A DNA stretch of 64,000 bases from DATBMA01 sp036555105. GTDB lineage: Bacteria; Actinomycetota; Acidimicrobiia; Spongiisociales; ZC4RG35. Both the position numbers and the translations under genes were made by a program. How positions within the stretch are numbered: position 1 is the first letter of the stretch; the number at the start of each line of letters is the position of its first letter. The DNA lies in contig DATBMA010000031.1 in assembly GCA_036555105.1 (NCBI GenBank), forward strand, positions 34,797 to 98,796, written 5' to 3'. The notes below the pieces were generated by a model. That model did not search any database and was not told where the DNA came from. It saw nothing but the letters and a program-made list of their open reading frames with translations. Below are positions 32,513-40,461 of this stretch, one piece after another.

Positions 32513-32608
32513 AAACGGTCTTACGGTCTCACGGTCTCAAGGTCGCACGGGCGCACGGCCGACGGTCTTACCGTGAGACCTCGGGACTTCGAGACCGTCA
32601 AGACCGTT
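32511..32608. repeat. GTCTC/GAGACC repeat forming a long hairpin between moaE and bioY
   Basis: The left arm (about 32514-32543) has ACGGTCTTACGGTCTC followed by AGGTC; the right arm (about 32576-32608) has GACCT then GAGACCGTCAAGACCGT. They are complementary over about 30 bases with few mismatches, and the right arm includes the bioY stop codon. Between convergent genes this would terminate both transcripts. Confidence 0.8.
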
Positions 32609-33182
32609 TCTCGCCGACCAGCTTCCAGACCCCTGGCAAGAGGGCGCCGGCGGCCAGCGCCTTCAGCACGTCCCAGAATACGAATGGGAGCACGCCGTTG
32701 GCGACGGCGTCGCCGAAGCTCATCTCGGCCGCCAGCATCAACCCGGCCACGCCGCAGGCATAGATGATCAGGCTGCCGATCAAGAAGACCCCGACTGCCG
32801 GGACGAAGTGGCGGTCGTCGCCGCGCTCTGCCAGCTTCCCGACCACGAACGCCGCGACGATGAAGCCGAACAGATAGCCGGAGGTTGGACCAACCAGCAC
32901 ATCGAACCCCGAGCTTGCCTCGGCGAAGAAGGGCAGTCCGGCTGCCCCCATGGCGACGTACAGGAGCTGGCTGGCCGCCCCCGCCCGGCTGCCGAGCACC
33001 CCTCCGCAGAGGAGCACGACGAATGTCTGCATCGTGAAAGGGACCGGCACCGGCGGGATGTAGAAGCTGACCTGGGCGGCGGCAGCCGTCAGCAGTGCCC
33101 CTCCTACGATCAGCAGGGCGGTGCTGACCCAGGTGCGCCGGACCAGCCGGGTGGCGAGGACGGAGGGGGCGTAGGTGGTCAG
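32598..33182 (-). CDS. bioY: Biotin ECF transporter S-component BioY
   Basis: A membrane protein of about 194 residues with six helices that binds biotin for uptake. Hallmarks are IPPVPVPFTMQTFVVLLCGGVLG, AASQLLYVAMGAAGLPFF and LVGPTSGYLFGFIVAAFVVG. No ATG, GTG or TTG lies at the expected N-terminus; CTG at 33182 has GGAGAG four bases upstream and gives the right length, so a CTG start is proposed. A longer frame runs to 33431 but would cover the divergent promoter. No ECF A/T components are adjacent. Confidence 0.85.
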   Translation of the reverse strand: MTTYAPSVLATRLVRRTWVSTALLIVGGALLTAAAAQVSFYIPPVPVPFTMQTFVVLLCGGVLGSRAGAASQLLYVAMGAAGLPFFAEASSGFDVLVGPTSGYLFGFIVAAFVVGKLAERGDDRHFVPAVGVFLIGSLIIYACGVAGLMLAAEMSFGDAVANGVLPFVFWDVLKALAAGALLPGVWKLVGEKRS

Positions 33183-33327
33183 ATGGCTCTCCGCGGTCGG
33201 GGCGGGGCATGCTATCTGGCCCGCCCTGGCGCCGCCCCGGCGGAGGCTCCCCCAAAAGCTGACTGCCGTCGCCGGGGAGGACGGGTCTTTACGAATTCGA
33301 TAGGCGCCGCACCGTAAAATTCCGGGA

Positions 33328-34350
33328 GTGAAGTCCTCGCGCCCCCGCTGGCCTCTGTTCGTGGTCACCGGCCTCCTACTGGCCGCCGGAGCAGTCGTTG
33401 CGCTGTGGAACTTCGAGATCCCGTATGTCACCTACTCGGCGGGCCCGGTAAAAGACGTGCTCGAGGAGGTGACGGTGGACGGGGCGCAGAGCTTCCCCCC
33501 TTCCGGTGACCTTCTGATGCTCACGGTCTCGGGCCAGAGGATCAACGTGTTCGAAGCGATCGTTGCCGGACTCGACCCTGGCGTCGATGTGATCGCCGAG
33601 TCGCGAGTCCGTCGGCCAGGGGAATCGGATGAGCAGGCAAACCAGCGCAACCGCGATGCGATGGATCTTTCCAAGGAGACTGCAATCGGCGTCGCGCTCC
33701 GCCAGCTCGGTTATGAGATAGACCTCTCAGGCGATGGAGTGCGGGTTGTCGAGATCGAGCCAGGCACTCCGGCCGCGGACGTCCTCAACGCCGACGACCT
33801 GATCACGGCGGTTGACGGCAGCACGGTCTTCATGCCAGAGGAAATCGGGAGCGTGCTTGCCGGAAAACATGCTGGCGACGTAGTCGACCTCGCGGTCACT
33901 CGGCAGGACCAGGATCTCGATCTGCAGGTAGAGCTGGTCTCCCACTCCGAAGACCCCGACCGCGTGATGATCGGCATAATCGGCGAGACCTCCAACCTCC
34001 ACTTCGGAACCCTCCCGTTCGACATCGAGATCGACAGCGGCCAGGTTGGGGGCCCATCGGCCGGCCTCATGTACGCGCTTGGAGTCATCGACATGCTCAC
34101 CCCGGGCGAGCTCACCAAGGGCCATGTCATCGCCGGCACCGGGACCATCGATCCCGACGGCAACGTGGGAGCGATCGGTGGGGTTCGCCAGAAGATGGTT
34201 GGAGCTGCGGCGGCAGGGGCCGAGTATGCCTTCGTCCCGGCGGACAACATCGAGGCCGCCGAGACCGCCCCGGTGAATGGGCTGACGCTGGTCCCCGTGT
34301 CCAATCTCCAAGACGCGCTCAACTTCCTGAACGGGCTGCAAGCCGCCTGA
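33328..34350 (+). CDS. YlbL-type PDZ and Lon-like serine protease
   Basis: A 340-residue membrane-anchored protease. One N-terminal helix (WPLFVVTGLLLAAGAVVAL) is followed by FEIPYVTYSAGPVKDV, a PDZ domain (about 125-200, GVRVVEIEPGTPAADVL) and a Lon-type catalytic domain with Ser in GGPSAGLMYALGV and Lys in GGVRQKMVGAAAAGA. It probably degrades cell-envelope proteins, as YlbL does. TAAAAT at 33315-33320 is seven bases before GTG 33328, so the message is probably leaderless. Confidence 0.92.
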   Translation: MKSSRPRWPLFVVTGLLLAAGAVVALWNFEIPYVTYSAGPVKDVLEEVTVDGAQSFPPSGDLLMLTVSGQRINVFEAIVAGLDPGVDVIAESRVRRPGESDEQANQRNRDAMDLSKETAIGVALRQLGYEIDLSGDGVRVVEIEPGTPAADVLNADDLITAVDGSTVFMPEEIGSVLAGKHAGDVVDLAVTRQDQDLDLQVELVSHSEDPDRVMIGIIGETSNLHFGTLPFDIEIDSGQVGGPSAGLMYALGVIDMLTPGELTKGHVIAGTGTIDPDGNVGAIGGVRQKMVGAAAAGAEYAFVPADNIEAAETAPVNGLTLVPVSNLQDALNFLNGLQAA

Positions 34351-34404
34351 TTCCAACTGGTGCCTGGCGCATCCAGGCGTGGCGGGTAACTTGACCCGTG
34401 CCCC

Positions 34405-36177
34405 ATGTCCTCAGAGAGCCCGCTGCCCGCCCGCCGCTTTCGCACGACCATGCGCGGCTACGACCCAAAACAGGTCGACGACGCGGTGGCCGAGCTGGAA
34501 CGCAGCATCGAGTCGCTGCAAGCCCAGCGTGATCGTCTGGCAGGCCGCCTCGGCGAGTTCGCAGACCGTGACCTGAGCACCGAGTTCGCCGCTGTCGGCC
34601 GCGAGGTCGGCTCCATCCTCGAACAGGCGAGGCAGGCGGCGGAGGGCTTGCGCGAGAGAGCGGGGGCCGACGCTGCCCGCTGGCGGGCCGAGGCCATGGC
34701 GGAAGCCGAGGCGGAGCGACGCCAAGCGCGGGCTGACTCTGAGCATCTGCGGGGTGATGCTTGGAATGCGTCCGAAGAGATGCTCAAACACACGCAGGTC
34801 GAGACGCGACGTCAACGCGAGGCCGCGGAACGAGACTCGCTCACCATTCTCGGCGAAGCCGAACGCGAGGCCCACCGCCTCACTGCCGCCGCTCGGCGGG
34901 AGGGCGACGATCTGATCCGCGTCGCCCGGATGGAGAGTGACCGGATGACAACCGATGCCAAAGGCCGCCAGGACGAGATCATCGAGCAGGCCCGCAGGCA
35001 AGCCGAACAATCGCAAGAGCGGGCACGGGCTCTCGAGCAACGGCGGGTGGAGTTGTTGACCGAGCTCGACTCAGTCCGTGAGACGATGTCGAGAGTGGAA
35101 AAGGAGCTCGAGGAGAAGCGCGAGCTACTCGGTTTCTCGGAGCCTTCCACCCAGACGGTGCGGGTGGTCCGGACGGAAGCCCTCGAACCACCCAGCGGCC
35201 AGTGGCAGATGGGGGAGACGGTCCGCGTGGTCGGAAAGAGGCGGGGTGACGAAGAGCCTGTGGAGCCTCCACCTATACCACCGGCTGTGACCACGATCCA
35301 TCCGCCGGTGGTTGAGCCGGAACCGGAGGTGGAAGAGGAGCCACCCCGGTCCACATCTCCAGAGGGGGCCCCGCCCCTCGAGGAGGCCCCGCCTGCCCGG
35401 GAGACTCCGGCGGCCGTCACCGAGCCGGAACCGGAACCCGACGTCGCAGAGGCCGCCCCCGATGACCTGGACCAGTTGTTCCAGCGGCTGCGGGCGCCCG
35501 CCGAAGCCCCCACCAACGGCTCGTCGGCCATGGAGGCCGAGCCGGCCCCCGCCCCCGCCGCGGCCCCGGCCCTGACCTTCGACCCGTTCGACATGCGGGA
35601 CCGGCTCCTGCTCCCGATCGCCAACCGGGCGCTGCGCAACGTGAAACGCCAGCTGACTGAGGCACAGAACGAGGCCCTCGAGCAAATCCGGGTGTCCGAG
35701 GGCCGGTGGCATGCGGACGCCGAGGCGCTGGCCGAGTTGCTCAGGGCGGATCTCGTCGTCCTCGCCTCAGAAGGCTTCGGGGCCGGGCACGCCGCCGCCG
35801 AGGAGATGACTGGCGGGAGAGTGCCGCGGCCACCCACACCGAAGATGGATGAGGCTCCCCCGTTCGCCGAGGCGCTGGCGGCAGAGATCAATACGGTGGT
35901 CACCGAAGGCAATCGAGGGGCGCGAGCGGTGAGCGCCGGCGTCAGCCGGGTATATCGGGCGTGGCGGAACGATCTGGCAGAGCGCCGGTTGCGCGACATC
36001 GGGGCAGCGGCCTTCACCCGGGGGCTGGTCTCCTCCGCCTCGGGAAACTACGAGGTGACGTGGGTGATAGGCGGCAGGGGATGCTCGGAGTGCCGGGCGG
36101 CTGCAGAGTCCGGGGCGATCGACCCCGGTCCCCCCCTGCATCAGGGATGCAGCTGTGCGCTGGTAGTACGGACCTAA
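34405..36177 (+). CDS. DivIVA-like coiled-coil protein with a MuF-like Cys/His tail
   Basis: A 590-residue protein. Residues 8-45 (RRFRTTMRGYDPKQVDDAV) are a DivIVA-type membrane-curvature sensor, followed by about 200 residues of charged coiled coil (35-245) and a Pro/Glu-rich disordered linker (255-395). The C-terminal 195 residues are helical and end with CSECRAAAES and PPLHQGCSCAL. This CxxC...HxxCxC arrangement is like the end of phage MuF/SPP1 gp7-type domains. DivIVA proteins usually stop after the coiled coil. It may organise polar growth or division; the tail's role is unknown. Confidence 0.8.
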   Translation: MSSESPLPARRFRTTMRGYDPKQVDDAVAELERSIESLQAQRDRLAGRLGEFADRDLSTEFAAVGREVGSILEQARQAAEGLRERAGADAARWRAEAMAEAEAERRQARADSEHLRGDAWNASEEMLKHTQVETRRQREAAERDSLTILGEAEREAHRLTAAARREGDDLIRVARMESDRMTTDAKGRQDEIIEQARRQAEQSQERARALEQRRVELLTELDSVRETMSRVEKELEEKRELLGFSEPSTQTVRVVRTEALEPPSGQWQMGETVRVVGKRRGDEEPVEPPPIPPAVTTIHPPVVEPEPEVEEEPPRSTSPEGAPPLEEAPPARETPAAVTEPEPEPDVAEAAPDDLDQLFQRLRAPAEAPTNGSSAMEAEPAPAPAAAPALTFDPFDMRDRLLLPIANRALRNVKRQLTEAQNEALEQIRVSEGRWHADAEALAELLRADLVVLASEGFGAGHAAAEEMTGGRVPRPPTPKMDEAPPFAEALAAEINTVVTEGNRGARAVSAGVSRVYRAWRNDLAERRLRDIGAAAFTRGLVSSASGNYEVTWVIGGRGCSECRAAAESGAIDPGPPLHQGCSCALVVRT

Positions 36178-36206
36178 CCCGACCCTCTCCGTACAATCCC
36201 CAACCA

Positions 36207-39074
36207 ATGTTCATGAGGGCACCGGCGGCGGCGGAAGGCGAGCGGCGCCGTGGCCTTCTCTTCGGGCTCCTCATCGTCGTCGGGGCCTTCATCCTTCTCA
36301 CCTGGTTGAGCTCGATCTGGACCGAGTATCTGTGGTTCGACTCGGTCGACTTCAGCCAGGTGTGGTGGATTCAGCGGGGCTGGTCGTTGGTGCTTGGAGT
36401 CTTGGGGATCCTGATCGCCGGGCTGGTGTTGTGGGGCAACCTCTCGCTCACCGATCAGCTGTCGCTCCGATATGCGGTGTACCTCGGCGACGATGGTGAG
36501 GCGGTCGTCAACTTCCGGGAGTGGCTGGAGCCGCGCTTTCACGCTCTTCGCCGGATCGGGATCCTTGCGATCGCGGTCCTGATGGGGGTCACGGTTGCCT
36601 CCTGGCGTGACGACGTCCTGCTCTTCCTCAACGCCAGATCCTTCGGTCAAGGAGACCCTCTGTTCGGAAACGACATCGGGTTCTACGTGTTCCGGCTCCC
36701 CTTCATCAGCGACTTGCTGACGTGGTCGTTCAACCTGGTGGCAATAACCGCGCTGGCAGTAGGCATCGCCTACCTGGTGAGCGGTTCGATCCGGTTCAAC
36801 CGCGGCTCCTTCCCCGTCGTGGCGCAGGGGGCCAAGGCCCACATCTCGGTCCTGCTTGCCCTGTTGGCCCTGATCCGGGCAGGCATGTATCGGCTCGACA
36901 CATACTCGCTGCTCTACACCTCGCGCAGCCCCCAGTTCTACGGAGCGGGCTATGCGGACGTGCACGCCAAGTTGCCCGCTCTGCAGCTGCTCTTGGCGAT
37001 CGCCGTGCTGGCGGCGGTGGTCTTCATCGTCAACATCTGGCGCAGGGACTGGACCCTGGCGGTGGTGGCTGTCGGGGCCTGGCTGGTCGTCGCCATTGCC
37101 GCCGGCAGCCTCTATCCGGCGCTGGTTCAGCGGTTCTCCGTGGTTCCCCGCCAGCTGGCCAGAGAGACCCCGTTCATCGAGCACAACATCGCCTATACCC
37201 GTGCGGCCTACGGCCTCGGCAACGTGGAGGTGGTGGACTTCGCGGCTTCACCCAATCTCACGGCCGAGGACATCGAGGCCAACCGTCCCACCATCGACAA
37301 CCTCAGGCTCTGGCACTCCTCCGTGTTGTTGCGGGCGTACTCACCTCAGGAGATCCGCAGTTGGTACGCGCTCGATCACGTGGACAGCGATCGCTACCTG
37401 CTGGACGACCAGCTCGCACAGGTCCTGGTGGCGGTGAGGGAGTTGGACGAAGGCAATCCCGACCTCCCCACCGACTGGCAGAACCGGCGCCTCACCTACA
37501 CGCACGGCTTCGGGGCAGTGGCCAGCCCCGCTGCCAAGATCGATCCCAGCGGTGGCCCCGACTACTTGTTGCGGGACGTCCCTCCCGAGGCGACCGATCC
37601 GGATCTGGAGCTGACCCAGCCTCGCATCTACTTCGGCGAGACCTATCAGCCGGGACTGCCTGTGGTCGTCAACACCGAGGCCAACGAGATCGACTTCCCG
37701 GAGGGGACCTCTGGCTCCGCCTTCAACCACTACGACGGCGAGGCCGGCGTCCCGCTGTCGAGCATCTGGCGGCGCCTTGCCTACGGGTTCCGCTACCGGG
37801 ACCTCAACCTTGTGATCTCATCACTCATCCGCAGCGACAGCCGGGTGCTCATGGAGCGAAACGTCGAGCAGATGGTGCACATGGCGGCCCCCTTTCTCGC
37901 GCTCGACTCCGATCCGTATCCCGTGATGCTGGACGGCAGCGTGATCTGGGTGCTCGACCTTTACACCTCGACCGACCTGTATCCGTACTCCACTCCAGCC
38001 GACCTCAATGCCTTCCGCCGGGTCTCGCGTCAGACCGGGCTCAGCACCGGGCTCGCTTATGTTCGCAACTCTGTGAAGGCCACCGTTGATGCCTACGACG
38101 GCACGATCACCTTTTACGTCGTCGACTCCACTGATCCGATCGTCCTTGCCTGGCGTGAGGTGTATCCGGACTTATTCACCTCCGCCGACCAGATCCCGGC
38201 CGGACTGGCGGCGCACTTCCGCTACCCCCAAGACCTCTTCAAGCTCCAGTCCGAGGTTTATCGCAGCTATCACGTCACCGACCCCGCCACGTTCTTCAAC
38301 CGCACGGATGCGTGGTCGATCTCCCGCGACCCATCCACGGCCGCCCGCAACGAACTGCTCTTCGGAGACAGCCGCGATCTCACCGATCCCTCGCAAGTGA
38401 GCTTCATCGAGGAGATGCTTCCCTACTACCTGCTGACGCGGCTTCCAGGAGAGGAGCAACTCAGCTATCTGCTCATGCAACCCTTCAATCCCCAGAGCAA
38501 GGAGAACATGTCGGCTTTCCTGGCCGCCGACTCCTCGCTAGGAACCTACGGCCGATTGATCGTCTTCCGCATGCCCGCCGGCGAGACGGTGTTCGGGACC
38601 GGGCAGGTGAACAACCAGATCGAGGCCGACGACGAGATTGCCGAGCAGTTCAGCCTATGGAGGGGCAAGGGCTCGGCGGTGATCCGCGGCGACATGCTGG
38701 TGGTGCCGGTCGACGACTCGATCCTCTACGTGCAGCCCGTCTACCTCGAGGCGGAGGCGGGAACTAACGCGATTCCGCAGTTCCAGCGCGTGATCGTCGT
38801 GTTCGGGGAGAGGATCGAGTGGGGGGAGACTCTGGACGAGGCTCTGGCATTGGTGTTCGGCACTGAGCCCGCGGGGCCGGAGGAGCCCTCGAACGACCAG
38901 GTTGAAACGCTGTTGCGTTTGGCGTCGGCCCGCTTCGATCAAGCCCAGCAGGCTCTGGCGGCGGGGGACCTGGCCGGATATCAGCAGGCGATCGAAGAGG
39001 CGAGGGATTTGGTGGAGCAGGCTCTGGAGCAGGTCACCACCCCCTCGGCCCGCTCGGCCCGCCCCATCCTCTAG
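36207..39074 (+). CDS. UPF0182 family integral membrane protein
   Basis: A 955-residue protein of the actinobacterial UPF0182 family. Seven N-terminal helices span residues 1-310 (including WLSSIWTEYLWFDSVDFSQV and FLNARSFGQGDPLFGNDIGF), followed by a very large external domain with IEHNIAYTRAAYGL, YTHGFGAV and SKENMSAFLAADSS. A helical tail of 90 residues ends the protein. Function unknown. An open frame starts at 35961, but the first 80 residues lie inside the DivIVA gene; ATG 36207 is nine bases after TACAAT at 36192-36197. Confidence 0.92.
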   Translation: MFMRAPAAAEGERRRGLLFGLLIVVGAFILLTWLSSIWTEYLWFDSVDFSQVWWIQRGWSLVLGVLGILIAGLVLWGNLSLTDQLSLRYAVYLGDDGEAVVNFREWLEPRFHALRRIGILAIAVLMGVTVASWRDDVLLFLNARSFGQGDPLFGNDIGFYVFRLPFISDLLTWSFNLVAITALAVGIAYLVSGSIRFNRGSFPVVAQGAKAHISVLLALLALIRAGMYRLDTYSLLYTSRSPQFYGAGYADVHAKLPALQLLLAIAVLAAVVFIVNIWRRDWTLAVVAVGAWLVVAIAAGSLYPALVQRFSVVPRQLARETPFIEHNIAYTRAAYGLGNVEVVDFAASPNLTAEDIEANRPTIDNLRLWHSSVLLRAYSPQEIRSWYALDHVDSDRYLLDDQLAQVLVAVRELDEGNPDLPTDWQNRRLTYTHGFGAVASPAAKIDPSGGPDYLLRDVPPEATDPDLELTQPRIYFGETYQPGLPVVVNTEANEIDFPEGTSGSAFNHYDGEAGVPLSSIWRRLAYGFRYRDLNLVISSLIRSDSRVLMERNVEQMVHMAAPFLALDSDPYPVMLDGSVIWVLDLYTSTDLYPYSTPADLNAFRRVSRQTGLSTGLAYVRNSVKATVDAYDGTITFYVVDSTDPIVLAWREVYPDLFTSADQIPAGLAAHFRYPQDLFKLQSEVYRSYHVTDPATFFNRTDAWSISRDPSTAARNELLFGDSRDLTDPSQVSFIEEMLPYYLLTRLPGEEQLSYLLMQPFNPQSKENMSAFLAADSSLGTYGRLIVFRMPAGETVFGTGQVNNQIEADDEIAEQFSLWRGKGSAVIRGDMLVVPVDDSILYVQPVYLEAEAGTNAIPQFQRVIVVFGERIEWGETLDEALALVFGTEPAGPEEPSNDQVETLLRLASARFDQAQQALAAGDLAGYQQAIEEARDLVEQALEQVTTPSARSARPIL

Positions 39075-39117
39075 CCGGGCACCTTCTGGCTCGGCCAGCT
39101 TTCCGGACCCCCTATCT

Positions 39118-39176
39118 CCTCCCCCAGGAGCGAAGCGACGTTGGGGGAGGTGGCACGAAGTGGCGGAGGGGGAGGG
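39118..39176. repeat. REP-like double-hairpin intergenic repeat
   Basis: CCTCCCCCA at 39118-39126 pairs perfectly with TGGGGGAGG at 39142-39150, enclosing a loop that reads GGAGCGAAGCGACGT. A second part, GGTGGCACGAAGTGGCGG followed by AGGGGGAGGG, follows at once. The sequence style (GGGGGAGGTGGCACGAAG) recalls REP-like elements scattered between genes in many high-GC genomes. It sits between a plus-strand gene and a minus-strand one. Confidence 0.6.
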
Positions 39177-39214
39177 CATCGAAGGTGCCAGGGGAGAAAC
39201 ATCGTGAAAAACCG

Positions 39215-39246
39215 AGAGCCCCGTTAGCCGAAGCTCCCGGGGCTCT
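39215..39246. terminator. Hairpin terminator after the UPF0182 gene
   Basis: AGAGCCCCG at 39215-39223 pairs with CGGGGCTCT at 39238-39246; the loop contains a smaller AGC/GCT hairpin. It lies in the tail-to-tail gap between the genes ending at 39074 and 39330. On the minus strand the bases after the stem (GGTTTTTCACG) are U-rich, so it may mainly serve the minus-strand gene. Confidence 0.6.
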
Positions 39247-39329
39247 GGTCTGGATGCCTCTTGCGAAGCACCCGTGGCTTCTCCTTTCGGAGCCGCCGAG
39301 CGGCATATAAGCCGCGGCCGGAAAGTGTG

Positions 39330-39860
39330 TCAAATCGGATTGGGAGAAATCTTTCGACTGTTCTGTCGAGCCGTTCGACGGGAAGCCGTTGTCAAATGGC
39401 TGCGTGCCGACGGCAGCCACGGGATGGTGACCAGCGCAAGGCCGATGGCGCCGTACAGAGGCTGCAGCCAGGCAAACTCGGGCAGGTAGACCAGCTCGAG
39501 GCCGATCCAAACGAGCTGCCCCAACCCGAGTGCGATCGCGCCTAGCCACGACCAGTGATGTCCAGAGATCCGCTCGATCCAATCGGTCGCGGGCCAACGC
39601 TCTTGGGTCAGCATCGCGAATGCAACCAGCAGGGAGCCAAGCCCGAAGCCGACAGCAAGCACCAGTCCTGGCAGCACCCAGCTGTCGACGAGCGGGATCG
39701 ATTGCAGCCAGGCCTCGGGTGGGCTGGCCCCGCCCACATCGAAGAGCATGGCCAGCCCCCCACCGACCGCGGTCACTCCCAAGAAGGTCAGCAACGAAAT
39801 ACAGGCCCAAATCGATGGCGGGCGACGATGCCCTGCAAATCCGGGTGTGTTGAACGTCAT
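39330..39860 (-). CDS. Small four-helix membrane protein, unknown
   Basis: A 176-residue protein with four hydrophobic segments (about residues 18-42, 58-84, 103-124 and 128-147) and a basic Ser/Arg-rich tail. GGAGGGATATGACG gives a ribosome site before the ATG. No motif points to a function. A longer open frame on the same strand in a different phase covers this gene and the REP-like repeat and is an artefact. Confidence 0.55.
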   Translation of the reverse strand: MTFNTPGFAGHRRPPSIWACISLLTFLGVTAVGGGLAMLFDVGGASPPEAWLQSIPLVDSWVLPGLVLAVGFGLGSLLVAFAMLTQERWPATDWIERISGHHWSWLGAIALGLGQLVWIGLELVYLPEFAWLQPLYGAIGLALVTIPWLPSARSHLTTASRRTARQNSRKISPNPI

Positions 39861-39948
39861 ATCCCTCCTCTGTCTCCTGCCAGCCTGGCCGCCCGCGAGT
39901 GGAGTTCACAGGGGAGAAAGGCCCTTCTGATAGGGCGTTCCGCCGTCT

Positions 39949-40461
39949 TCAGACGGCGGGCTGATCGAGCCAGCCGAGCCAGGCCATTGCCGCTGCGGCC
40001 GCCTCCTGGATGGTGCCCTCGTTGGGAAGGGTCAAGTCCTCGATACCGGCGCCGGTTTGCTGCTGCACCTGCTGGACAGCCACCTCGAGGTCATCGGCTC
40101 GGCCACTGGTGACGGCGGCGGACAGCCTCTCCTGGATGACCGACAGCGGCGCCGTCAGTCGGATGGCCACGAGAGGGAAAGGCAGGACGGCGCGCATCAT
40201 CTCTAGCTCCGAGGGATCGCGGACCGTGCCGGCCAGCAGGAAGAGCTCGACTCCGGCCGCCAGGTAGTTCGACACGACCGCGGCCAGGTTCTGGAGGTAG
40301 ACCCCCAGGAAGTCGGCGTCAGATTGAAACCACATCAGCCAGTCGAGGTCGATGGCGGCGAATCGATACTCGCCCTCCTCCAAGGCCGACGCCATCTCCT
40401 CGATCAAAGACGACTTGCCGGTCCCGTAGGCGCCGGTCACGACCACGCCCCGCGGCTCCAT
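39949..40461 (-). CDS. P-loop kinase-like ATP/GTP-binding protein
   Basis: A 170-residue protein. It begins with the Walker A motif VVVTGAYGTGKSSLIEEMA at residue 5, then IDLDWLMWF (possible Walker B-like acidic pair) and RLTAPLSVIQERLSAAV with an Arg pattern like nucleoside/shikimate-type kinases. This suggests a small-molecule kinase; the substrate is unknown. Its ATG overlaps the patatin stop (TGATG), so the two are translated together. An open frame to 40938 contains no relevant sequence before this start. Confidence 0.75.
   Translation of the reverse strand: MEPRGVVVTGAYGTGKSSLIEEMASALEEGEYRFAAIDLDWLMWFQSDADFLGVYLQNLAAVVSNYLAAGVELFLLAGTVRDPSELEMMRAVLPFPLVAIRLTAPLSVIQERLSAAVTSGRADDLEVAVQQVQQQTGAGIEDLTLPNEGTIQEAAAAAMAWLGWLDQPAV

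Noticed and set aside
36722..38089. 455-residue plus-strand open frame
   Set aside because: Out-of-phase shadow within the UPF0182 gene, Arg/Gly-rich with no family.
39112..39909. 265-residue minus-strand open frame
   Set aside because: It runs through the REP-like repeat, the terminator hairpin and the gene at 39330-39860 in another phase. The shorter frame has sensible membrane helices and a ribosome site; this one is Arg/Pro-rich without a family.
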